This document shows positions 23,678 through 31,524 of a stretch of DNA of 32,423 nucleotides, piece by piece. The DNA is from Pseudomonadales bacterium. GTDB taxonomy: Bacteria > Pseudomonadota > Gammaproteobacteria > Pseudomonadales > Azotimanducaceae. The stretch lies in contig JAFMIA010000029.1 of the NCBI GenBank assembly GCA_017854255.1, positions 2,907 to 35,329 on the forward strand, written 5' to 3'. The notes below the pieces were generated by a model. It saw nothing but the letters and a program-made list of their open reading frames with translations, was not told the DNA's origin and searched no databases. The position numbers were made by a program, and so were the translations under genes. The first letter of the stretch is position 1, and each line of letters begins with the position of its first letter.

Positions 23678-25021
23678 ATGGACATTGACATGACACTCAC
23701 GATTATCGAGACCGACGGCATAAGAAGCCACCAATCTTTCAACAAGGCGCGTTATCTCAGTGCAGATACGATGGCGGCTGAATCCCGAGCCATTTGGTCC
23801 AACAGTTGGCTGATGGCCGGTCTCATTTGTGACGTTCAAAAGCCAGGGGATTTCTTCGTATTCGAAATTGGCTCCGAACAAATCTTAATCAGTCGAGATC
23901 AGCAAGGTCAGCTTCACGGCTTTTATAATGTCTGCCAACATCGAGGCAATTTGTTGGTCGGCGAGGAACATGGGAATGCCGCACACTTTCGATGTCCCTA
24001 TCATGCTTGGACCTATGATTTAGATGGCACGCTCAAGGGGGTCCCTTTGGTTGATAAGTTTGCCGAAGACCCGCGCTGCGCGGATCGAAACTTAAAGCCT
24101 GTGGCGCTCGACGTCTGGAACGGCTTTGTCTTCGTGCATCTGGGCGAGCAGCCTGAGCCGTTGTTGACCTTTCTGGGCCCGGTTGCGTCGATTCTTGCGC
24201 CTTACGATTTTGGGGGCATGACGCTGGTCGAAGATCAGACCGTTCATCTCGACTGTAACTGGAAAGCGGTGGTTGATAATTTTTCGGAGTTGTATCACGT
24301 TGATTACCTGCATCCGCAGCACAAACGGATGGTGGATTGCCATAATGATCTCGTGCGTTTGTTTGAAGGTGGACATACTGGGGTTGAAGTGCCGGGTGGC
24401 ACGGTGAATCAGAAATTTGGTGTGCCAGAGGTGCCAACGGATATCCAATCGCAGCAGCTTACAAGCCTTGATTTGGATCCCAAAGATTTCAACGGTCGCG
24501 TGCTCGATGTGCGTGGTGCGATTCAAGCCCAAAAACGCTTGATCGGCGCTGAGCGGGGAATGCCCTACGAGCGGTTTACGTCGGATCAGTTGTCGGATGT
24601 CTGGCAGTACAATTTATTTCCCAATACGGTGTTGTCTTTTACACCGGAGCATTGCTGGATTTTAAGACCCAGGCCCCACGCGACCGATCCCAATCAGTGC
24701 GAGTTTGATAAAATAAGTTTGGTTCGGTTTCCACAGGCGTCTGCCAGCGCTGGCCATAAAGCCGTGCTCGGTCCGGCAAGCCGAGAGGGCGCCTTTGATC
24801 AGCCTAGCGACCGACCGGTGCGGGATGTTTTTGGATACCTTGCCGTAATCCGGGGTGAAAAAACCATGACCGATACCATTGACCAAGATGTCGAGTTGTT
24901 GGGGCAGGTTCAGCAAGGCATGCAGTCTAAGGGGTTTAATACCGTTTTTTTAAATGAGGACGAGGTGCGCATTCAGCATTTCCATGCTGAACTGGATCGT
25001 AAGCTCATGGCATCGTCTTGA
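23678..25021 (+). CDS. Rieske non-heme iron oxygenase, alpha subunit
   Basis: The 447-aa ring-hydroxylating-type oxygenase carries a Rieske [2Fe-2S] site at C86-x-H88 and C106-x2-H109 (CQHRG ... CPYHAW). The mononuclear iron site is H207-x4-H212 in NFSELYHVDYLHP, with E204 in the bridging position usually held by Asp. The family hydroxylates or demethylates aromatic and alicyclic substrates with O2, drawing electrons from a ferredoxin/reductase. No beta subunit, ferredoxin or reductase gene is nearby, so it is probably an alpha-only oxygenase using a partner encoded elsewhere. Co-transcription with the dehalogenase 71 bp downstream is likely. An ATG at 23690 is an alternative start. Confidence 0.93.
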   Translation: MDIDMTLTIIETDGIRSHQSFNKARYLSADTMAAESRAIWSNSWLMAGLICDVQKPGDFFVFEIGSEQILISRDQQGQLHGFYNVCQHRGNLLVGEEHGNAAHFRCPYHAWTYDLDGTLKGVPLVDKFAEDPRCADRNLKPVALDVWNGFVFVHLGEQPEPLLTFLGPVASILAPYDFGGMTLVEDQTVHLDCNWKAVVDNFSELYHVDYLHPQHKRMVDCHNDLVRLFEGGHTGVEVPGGTVNQKFGVPEVPTDIQSQQLTSLDLDPKDFNGRVLDVRGAIQAQKRLIGAERGMPYERFTSDQLSDVWQYNLFPNTVLSFTPEHCWILRPRPHATDPNQCEFDKISLVRFPQASASAGHKAVLGPASREGAFDQPSDRPVRDVFGYLAVIRGEKTMTDTIDQDVELLGQVQQGMQSKGFNTVFLNEDEVRIQHFHAELDRKLMASS

Positions 25022-25092
25022 TGTTTTAAATCGATCTTGAACTGGGTCTGTTGTTTTAGGCTCTATGACCACAAGGACGAGGCTTAGCAAAG

Positions 25093-26058
25093 ATGACTGA
25101 TTTTATTAGAACGCCAGAATCTAACTTTGAAGACTTGGCGGATTTTCAATATCTGCCCAACTATCATCAATGGCAAGATTTAAGGCTGCACTACTTGGAT
25201 GAAGGGCCACGGGACGGGCCCGTTATGTTGCTCATGCATGGCATGCCGACCTGGAGTTACCTCTACCGAGACATGATTCCGCCGCTGGTCGCCGCGGGTT
25301 ATCGCTGCATTGCGCCGGATCATCTCGGCTTTGGAAAGTCCGATAAACCGACGGATATCCATTGGTACACGATTGCTCGGCATACCGAAGTTTTGAGCAG
25401 CCTCATTCGAGCGCTGGATTTGCAGCACGTTACCTTGGTTTGCCAGGATTGGGGTGGGCCGATTGGCCTTGCACAGGCGGCCATGATGCCAGCGCGGTTC
25501 GAACGACTTTGTATCATGAATACTTGGTTGCATCATGAAGGGTATGCGTATTCGGATGGCATTCGTAATTGGAACAAGGCTTGGCATCCCGGCGGGCGGT
25601 TTGATTTGCAGTGCCCGGATGTGGGTTTGCTCTTGGTACTGAGCGCGGGACTTGCGGGCCCGAATGTGATTTTCCCAGCGCTCTCGAGTGGTGAACCACC
25701 CGCTTTGTCAGGAGCAGCCGAGCGGCTCTATCAAGGTTTCTCCGCGCCTTACCGGGGTCTGCCAGATGAGGCTTTTAATGGCTATCGTCGTTTCCCGAGA
25801 TCGATCCCGCTCGACAGTTTTGACAATGGTAATGCTGCCGCGCAAGCCCTTCATTATCGCACCTTGCTCGATGGGCCCTTGCCCGCGCATTTTATTTGGG
25901 GCTGTCAGGACGACGTATTTACGGAAAGCTGGGGTCGAACGTGGGCCACCCGGATGAAAGCATCTTTTGACCCGATTCAGGATGCGGGGCATTTTCTGCA
26001 AAATACCCATGGTGAAATGATCGTTGCGCGTTTGTTGGCGCGGATTCAAGGCGCTTAA
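25093..26058 (+). CDS. Haloalkane dehalogenase, subfamily I-like alpha/beta hydrolase
   Basis: The 321-aa protein would hydrolyse carbon-halogen bonds to an alcohol and halide in the cytosol without cofactors. The oxyanion HGMPTWSYLYRDM (49-61), the nucleophile and halide-binding pair D119-W120 in VCQDWGGPIGL, the acid D273 in GCQDDVF and H300 in DAGHFLQ are all in the order of HLD-I enzymes (acid after strand 7). The cap domain, about residues 145-235, holds W160 and W164 (IRNWNKAW) as candidate second halide-binding tryptophans. Epoxide hydrolase is a less likely alternative because of the D-W pair. It follows the Rieske oxygenase by 71 bp on the same strand and ends convergent with prpF. 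Confidence 0.9.
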   Translation: MTDFIRTPESNFEDLADFQYLPNYHQWQDLRLHYLDEGPRDGPVMLLMHGMPTWSYLYRDMIPPLVAAGYRCIAPDHLGFGKSDKPTDIHWYTIARHTEVLSSLIRALDLQHVTLVCQDWGGPIGLAQAAMMPARFERLCIMNTWLHHEGYAYSDGIRNWNKAWHPGGRFDLQCPDVGLLLVLSAGLAGPNVIFPALSSGEPPALSGAAERLYQGFSAPYRGLPDEAFNGYRRFPRSIPLDSFDNGNAAAQALHYRTLLDGPLPAHFIWGCQDDVFTESWGRTWATRMKASFDPIQDAGHFLQNTHGEMIVARLLARIQGA

Positions 26059-26148
26059 TCCTCGTTCCTATCGGCGGGGTCTTGGCCCTCAAGCCGCGCA
26101 GAATAGGGTTAACGCCGCGCACAGGCACCGAGGCCGATGACTGGGTAG

Positions 26149-26165
26149 ATCTAATGAGCTTAGAT
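26149..26165. other. AT-rich hairpin between convergent genes
   Basis: ATCTAA (26149-26154) and TTAGAT (26160-26165) form a 6-bp stem around a 5-nt loop in the 139-bp gap between the convergent dehalogenase and prpF genes. Its position suits transcription end, but there is no T tract on either strand, so it is only a weak terminator candidate. Confidence 0.3.
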
Positions 26166-26197
26166 TCCGTGCTGCACGGCCCAGGATGCTCAGGGGG

Positions 26198-27382
26198 TCA
26201 CGTTAAGTTGGGTGCTGGCACCCTAACCCAACCTTCCATCAGCGTGCGCGCACTTCGGCTCATACCGGCCTTCCGGATGGTCCATTCGCCACTGTCGGCG
26301 ATCGCTTCCGCGCCCACGCGTAATGTCCCTGAGGGGTGTCCAAAGCGGACCGATGCGCGCTCGCCGCCACCGGCTGCGAGGTTGACTAAGGTGCCCGGTA
26401 TTGCGGCAGCCGAGCCGATCGCGACCGCCGCAGTACCCATCATGGCGTGGTGCAGTTTTCCCATGGAGAGTGCGCGGACGACCAAATCGATTTCGGTGGC
26501 GTCAATGACTTTGCCACTGGAGGCGGTATAAGCGGTGGCGGGTCCCACGATTGCGATTTTAGGCGTGTGCTGTCGCGCCGCGGCTTCTGACGGCGCGCTA
26601 ATCAGCCCCATTTTAATGGCGCCATAAGCTCGAATCGTTTCAAATTTCGTGAGTAGCGCCTCGTCGTTATTAATGTCGTCTTGTAACTCGCAGCCGGTAA
26701 ACCCCAGGTCACTTGCGTTCAAGAAGATGGTCGGGATCCCTGCATTGATCATTGTTGCTTGAAACGTACCAATGCCCGGCACGTCTAACGCGTCTACCAA
26801 GGCCCCGGTTGGAAACATGGCGCCTTCGCCATCATCAGCCGGATCCATAAAATCGAGTTGAACCTCTGCTGCGGCGAAGGTGACCCCGTCGAGCTCGAAG
26901 TCTCCCAACTCAACCACTTGGCCATTGACGATGGGCACGTGGGCGATGATGGTTTTGCCAATATTGGCTTGAAAAATCCTAATCATCGCAATGCCATTTT
27001 CGGGCACTTTTTCGGAATCGACTAGGCCTTGGGTAATGGCGAAGCCGCCAACGGCGGCCGACAGATTGCCGCAGTTGCCGCTCCAATCGACAAAAGCCTG
27101 ATCGATCGATACTTGGCCGAAAAGGTAGTCGACATCGTGGTCCGGTTCAGCGCTTTTTGAGACGATCACCGTTTTGCTGGTGCTTGAGGTTGCGCCCCCC
27201 ATGCCGTCGGTCTGCTTACCATAGGGATCCGGACTACCAATCACGCGCAGCAGCAAGGCATCTCGGTAGGGGCCAGGCGCCCTCGCCGCATCGGGCAAAT
27301 CCGTGAGACTAAAGAAAACCCCTTTGCTGGTGCCGCCGCGGATGTAGCTGGCCGGGATCTTAAGTTGTTGGGTTGGGCTCAT
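26198..27382 (-). CDS. prpF: 2-methylaconitate cis-trans isomerase PrpF
   Basis: Starting at the ATG at 27382 this is 394 aa, normal for PrpF. It opens MSPTQQLKIPASYIRGGTSK, the GGTSKGVFF block being diagnostic. The GMGGATSSTSKTVIVSKS segment and the NCGN motif (WSGNCGNLSAAVGGFA), with its catalytic-site Cys, follow. An upstream in-frame start at 27475 would overlap acnD and is not needed. PrpF converts the 2-methylaconitate isomer made by AcnD so that it can be hydrated to 2-methylisocitrate in propionate breakdown. It follows acnD by 28 bp on the same strand. PrpF-fold isomerases with other substrates (for example oxalomesaconate tautomerase) exist, but the AcnD pairing makes this assignment strong. 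Confidence 0.95.
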   Translation of the reverse strand: MSPTQQLKIPASYIRGGTSKGVFFSLTDLPDAARAPGPYRDALLLRVIGSPDPYGKQTDGMGGATSSTSKTVIVSKSAEPDHDVDYLFGQVSIDQAFVDWSGNCGNLSAAVGGFAITQGLVDSEKVPENGIAMIRIFQANIGKTIIAHVPIVNGQVVELGDFELDGVTFAAAEVQLDFMDPADDGEGAMFPTGALVDALDVPGIGTFQATMINAGIPTIFLNASDLGFTGCELQDDINNDEALLTKFETIRAYGAIKMGLISAPSEAAARQHTPKIAIVGPATAYTASSGKVIDATEIDLVVRALSMGKLHHAMMGTAAVAIGSAAAIPGTLVNLAAGGGERASVRFGHPSGTLRVGAEAIADSGEWTIRKAGMSRSARTLMEGWVRVPAPNLT

Positions 27383-27410
27383 CAGCAGGTCTCTCTTAAA
27401 TTGAAGCCAA

Positions 27411-30017
27411 TTAAACGGCAGTACTGGCTCGAGTGGCTTGCAGAAAATCTTCTGCAAAGCGTTGGAGCACACCACCAGCCTCGTAAATCGAAAGCTCTTC
27501 CGCGGTATCCAATCGGCAGGTGACGGGCATGCTCAGTGTCTCGCCATTCTTTCGGGTCATGACCACGGTCAATGGTGCACCCGGGTCTGGCGTGCCCTCA
27601 ACCGTAAAGGTTTCGGAGCCGTCGATGGCGTAGGTTTCTCGATGGGTGCCAGCTTTGAATTCGAGTGGCAACACGCCCATGCCAATGAGATTGGTGCGAT
27701 GAATACGTTCAAAGCCCTCGGCGACAATGACTTCAACGCCCGCGAGGCGAACGCCCTTAGCCGCCCAGTCTCGCGAGGAACCCTGTCCATAGTCTGCGCC
27801 GGCGATGATGATCAATGGTTGCGCGCGGGCCATGTAGGTTTCAATGGCTTCCCACATGCGCGTCACGGTGCCTTCAGGCTCAATGCGCGTGAGCGAGCCT
27901 TGTTGAACAGCGCCATCAACGGTTGCCATTTCATTGACGAGTTTAGGATTGGCAAAGGTTGCGCGCTGGGCTGTTAAGTGATCGCCGCGATGGGTCGCAT
28001 AGGAATTAAAGTCTTCCTCTGGCAAACCCATTTTATCAAGGTATTCACCGGCCGCGCTGTCCAACATGATCGCGTTGGAGGGCGACAGGTGATCGGTTGT
28101 GATGTTGTCCCCCAGCACGGCAAGTGGGCGAAGGTCTGTCAGCGTCCGGGGTCGGGCGAGCGCGCCCTCCCAATACGGCGGCCGTCTGATATAGGTGCTG
28201 TCGGGTCGCCAATCATAAAGTGGTGGCGTCACGTCGGTTACGTCTTTGACCTTGATAAACATTGGGTCATAGACCTGGGTGAAATGTTCGGGCTTGACGC
28301 TGGTTGCAACAATGGCATCAATTTCTTCATCGCTCGGCCAGATGTCTTTCAATGTGATTGGGTTGCCGGAGGGATCATGGCCGAGGACGTCTTGCTCGAT
28401 ATCAAAGCGAATCGTGCCCGCAATCGCGTAAGCCACAACCAAAGGCGGTGAGGCAAGAAAAGCTTGTTTTGCGTAAGGATGAATTCGGCCATCAAAGTTG
28501 CGGTTGCCCGACAAGACTGCCGTTGCGTACAGATCGCGATCGATCACTTCTTTTTGGATGACAGGATCCAGTGCGCCGCTCATGCCGTTACAGGTCGTGC
28601 AGGCAAAGCCAACAATACCAAAGCCCAGGCGCTCTAACTCGGTCAACAGGTTGGCATCTTCAAGATAAAGTTGGACGGCCTTAGAACCTGGGGCGAGGGA
28701 CGTTTTCACCCAAGGCTTGCGCGTTAACCCCAAAGCGTTTGCTTTTTTAGCAAGCAGCGCGGCACTAATGACATTCCTTGGATTGGACGTATTGGTGCAC
28801 GATGTAATGGCCGCGATGATGACCGCGCCATCGGGCATCAGGCTTGGGTCATGCTCGGTTGGGCCGGTAATGCCGGCATTTGCAAGCTCGTTGGTTGCGA
28901 CCCGACGATGCGGATTCGACGGACCCGCCATGTTACGGCCGACGGTTGACAGATCAAATGTTAAAACCCGCTCATAGTCGGCCTCAACCAGTTCGCTCGC
29001 CCACAAGCCGGTTTGGCGAGCATAGGTCTCAACCAACTGAACCTGCTCGGGTGCCCTTGCTGTGAGGGTTAGGTAATCAATGGTTTTTTCATCGATGTAA
29101 AACATAGCCGCGGTCGCCCCAAACTCTGGCGTCATATTCGAAATCGTTGCTCTGTCGCCCAAGGTTAGTGCGGCAGCGCCTGCCCCGAAAAACTCCAGGT
29201 AGGACGAAACGACGCGTTCTGCCCGCAGGAACTCGGTCAGGGCCAGGACAATGTCGGTGGCTGTAATGCCGGGTTGACGCGTTCCGGTGAGCTCAACGCC
29301 GATGATGTCGGGTAGGCGCATGTAGGACGCGCGGCCGAGCATGACGCTTTCTGCTTCTAGCCCGCCGACGCCAATGGCGATGACGCCGAGCGCATCAACA
29401 TGAGGGGTATGGCTGTCGGTTCCAACGAGGGTATCAGGAAAGGCAATGCCGTCTTGGTTGTGGATGACCGGTGACATTCGCTCCAAATTAATTTGATGCA
29501 TAATGCCGTTCCCCGGCGGAATGACATCAACATTCTCAAAAGCGGTTTTGGTCCAGTCAATAAAGTGAAAGCGGTCATCGTTGCGTCGATCTTCGATAGC
29601 GCGGTTTTTTTCAAAGGCATCGGGGTCGAAGCCAGCATGTTCAACGGCCAGGGAGTGATCAACGATTAATTGCGTTGGTACAACCGGGTTCACTTGCGCC
29701 GGATCCCCACCCCTTGCGGCGATGGCATCTCGTAGCCCAGCAAGGTCAACCAAGGCGGTTTGGCCCAGGATGTCATGACAGACCACGCGCGCCGGATACC
29801 AGGGGAAATCAAGATCGCGCTTGCGTTCGATCAGCTGCATGAGCGCGGCGTCAAGCAGGCTTGGGTCACATCGTCTGACGAGGTTCTCAGCGAGTACTTT
29901 CGAGGTGTAAGGCAGCTTGCGATAGCTGCCCGGGGCTAAGGCCTCAATCGCTTCTTCTGTATCGAAGTAGTCTAAGGTGGTTCCGGGTAACGGCTTTCTA
30001 TATTGGCTATTGATCAT
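27411..30017 (-). CDS. acnD: Fe/S-dependent 2-methylisocitrate dehydratase AcnD
   Basis: The 868-aa aconitase-family enzyme dehydrates 2-methylcitrate in the 2-methylcitrate cycle. The N-terminus MINSQYRKPLPGTTLDYFDT is nearly a signature of AcnD. The [4Fe-4S] ligands are C407 (TSCTNTSNP) and C473/C476 (ACTTCNG). The swivel domain near the C-terminus has the usual GADYGQGSSRDWAAKG. Length matches the family. The gene is followed by prpF and starts divergent from the acyl-CoA-dehydrogenase-like monooxygenase across a gap of about 290 bp with dyads. PrpB and PrpC, needed to complete the cycle, are not in the window; they may lie elsewhere. Confidence 0.97.
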   Translation of the reverse strand: MINSQYRKPLPGTTLDYFDTEEAIEALAPGSYRKLPYTSKVLAENLVRRCDPSLLDAALMQLIERKRDLDFPWYPARVVCHDILGQTALVDLAGLRDAIAARGGDPAQVNPVVPTQLIVDHSLAVEHAGFDPDAFEKNRAIEDRRNDDRFHFIDWTKTAFENVDVIPPGNGIMHQINLERMSPVIHNQDGIAFPDTLVGTDSHTPHVDALGVIAIGVGGLEAESVMLGRASYMRLPDIIGVELTGTRQPGITATDIVLALTEFLRAERVVSSYLEFFGAGAAALTLGDRATISNMTPEFGATAAMFYIDEKTIDYLTLTARAPEQVQLVETYARQTGLWASELVEADYERVLTFDLSTVGRNMAGPSNPHRRVATNELANAGITGPTEHDPSLMPDGAVIIAAITSCTNTSNPRNVISAALLAKKANALGLTRKPWVKTSLAPGSKAVQLYLEDANLLTELERLGFGIVGFACTTCNGMSGALDPVIQKEVIDRDLYATAVLSGNRNFDGRIHPYAKQAFLASPPLVVAYAIAGTIRFDIEQDVLGHDPSGNPITLKDIWPSDEEIDAIVATSVKPEHFTQVYDPMFIKVKDVTDVTPPLYDWRPDSTYIRRPPYWEGALARPRTLTDLRPLAVLGDNITTDHLSPSNAIMLDSAAGEYLDKMGLPEEDFNSYATHRGDHLTAQRATFANPKLVNEMATVDGAVQQGSLTRIEPEGTVTRMWEAIETYMARAQPLIIIAGADYGQGSSRDWAAKGVRLAGVEVIVAEGFERIHRTNLIGMGVLPLEFKAGTHRETYAIDGSETFTVEGTPDPGAPLTVVMTRKNGETLSMPVTCRLDTAEELSIYEAGGVLQRFAEDFLQATRASTAV

Positions 30018-30308
30018 CGTGCTTTATCCGTTGCGATTAGACCAGGTCACGGTTGCTGAGCTGGCGGCTTGAGTTTAGAGATAGGGTGCGGGTTGTTATA
30101 GGCCTTGGCGGTTTGACCGCTTGCAAGCTCCCTGTTGCGCGCGCTCATGATACCTTAACTTCATTCGTTCGTCCTGTGCAGCGTGCGCCATCTGGCGCGC
30201 GGTGAGCGGCAAAGGATTCGAATGCCAAGCTGTTTTTATTAATGATACAGTGAGGTCTAGTCACTTGGTAAACCTGTAACTGGGCCTAAAAATCCATTGG
30301 AGAAGATG
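30018..30308. promoter_or_regulatory. Divergent promoter gap with two dyads
   Basis: The gap between acnD (minus) and the acyl-CoA-dehydrogenase-like gene (plus) has two inverted repeats. GCGGT (30108-30112) and ACCGC (30116-30120) surround 3 nt. GCGCCA (30185-30190) and TGGCGC (30193-30198) surround 2 nt. Either could be an operator for a regulator of both transcription units. No regulator gene is adjacent, and I could not settle a -35/-10 pair. GGAG at 30299-30302 serves the plus-strand gene. Confidence 0.4.
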
Positions 30309-31487
30309 ATGAATACCGTGTCCCGGTCACATGAGGCCGAACTCATTAACGCGGCGAGCGTCTTGCAAGAGCAGCTTGGTCGCCGCCGGCGAGAAATCGA
30401 TGAAGCCCGTCAACTCCCCCAGGATCTTGCGGATCAATTGGCGGATCACGGCTTTTATCGGTTGGTTGTGCCAGAGGATTTGGGCGGGCTTGGGGTGTCG
30501 CCAGAAACCTTCTGTCGAATTTGCGAAGTGTTAGCCGAAGCCAATGGTTCAACCGCATGGTGCGTGTTTATTGGTGCGACGTCACAATACTTATTTGGGG
30601 CGCTGCCTCAGGCGCAGCTTGAGGAGATGTTAAAAGATCCCAATGTCATTACCAGTGGGGTCTTTGCCGATAGTGGCACGGTCTGTTTTGAAAGCCGCAA
30701 CGGTGCCCCGGGTTATCGAGTCAATGGCCATTGGCGCTGGGGCTCAGGGTGTCGTAATGCGGCGTGGATCTCGGGCGGTGTTCATGAGGTGAATTCGGAT
30801 GGAGAACGAATCAAAAGCGACGCGCCTTTAACCCGCGTCTTTTTCAAGCCCGATGAAGTTGAGATTCAAGATAACTGGCACGTGTCCGGCTTGCGGGGTT
30901 CCGGGTCGAGCGATTACATCGCTCAAAATGTTTGGGTGCCGGCGGCCCGATTGTCTGGCAATGTTGAAGACACGCCGCATGCCTCAAGGCCGATCTATCG
31001 GTTCCCCAAATTTGCGCTGCTTGGCTGCCCCATCGGCGCGATTTGTTTGGGGATGGCTACAGCCTGTTTGCAGGAAGTCATAAAAGTGTCCAAGCAAAAG
31101 ACGCCCCAGGGCAGCCGCCGGCCCTTATCACTGCGCCCGTCTTTGCACATTGAACTCGCGGCATCAGAGACGGCCCTGAGCGCTGCAAAGAGTTTATTTT
31201 ATCAGCGCATTGCGCAAGCCTGGGATCACGCGCAACTGGGGCCTGCCAGTCTGGACGATCGGCGCGGCCTTCGAACCGCAACCGTTCACCTGGTGAATAC
31301 CTCGATCAACGTGATCGACAAGATGTATTCCGTGATGGGCGGAACCTCGGTGTATGAAGACTCCTGCCTGCAGCAACATTTTCGAGATGTGCACGTTGCC
31401 TCCCAGCATATGATGGTGGGTGAGCCGGTTATGGAGCTGGCGGGTCGGGTGATGTTGGACTTAGACACCCAGGCCTTGGGCCTCTGA
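30309..31487 (+). CDS. Acyl-CoA-dehydrogenase-fold flavin monooxygenase (HsaA-like)
   Basis: The 392-aa protein from the ATG at 30309 (GGAG 6 nt upstream; ATG 30306 and TTG 30297 are poorer) has the acyl-CoA dehydrogenase fold. An N-terminal helical domain contains GFYRLVVPEDLGGLGVSPE. A middle beta domain contains NGHWRWGSGCRNAAWISGG and WHVSGLRGSGSSDY, and a C-terminal helical bundle follows. The GSGCRNAAW and GLRGSGSSDY patterns resemble group D two-component monooxygenases such as HsaA of steroid breakdown and HpaH-type hydroxylases, which take reduced flavin from a separate reductase. A true acyl-CoA dehydrogenase is possible, but the usual catalytic Glu context is not evident. It is 37 bp upstream of an LLM gene, probably one operon. 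Confidence 0.85.
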   Translation: MNTVSRSHEAELINAASVLQEQLGRRRREIDEARQLPQDLADQLADHGFYRLVVPEDLGGLGVSPETFCRICEVLAEANGSTAWCVFIGATSQYLFGALPQAQLEEMLKDPNVITSGVFADSGTVCFESRNGAPGYRVNGHWRWGSGCRNAAWISGGVHEVNSDGERIKSDAPLTRVFFKPDEVEIQDNWHVSGLRGSGSSDYIAQNVWVPAARLSGNVEDTPHASRPIYRFPKFALLGCPIGAICLGMATACLQEVIKVSKQKTPQGSRRPLSLRPSLHIELAASETALSAAKSLFYQRIAQAWDHAQLGPASLDDRRGLRTATVHLVNTSINVIDKMYSVMGGTSVYEDSCLQQHFRDVHVASQHMMVGEPVMELAGRVMLDLDTQALGL

Positions 31488-31524
31488 TGCAACGCGCTAT
31501 AACGTTCTGGCAAGGTAATGCGAT

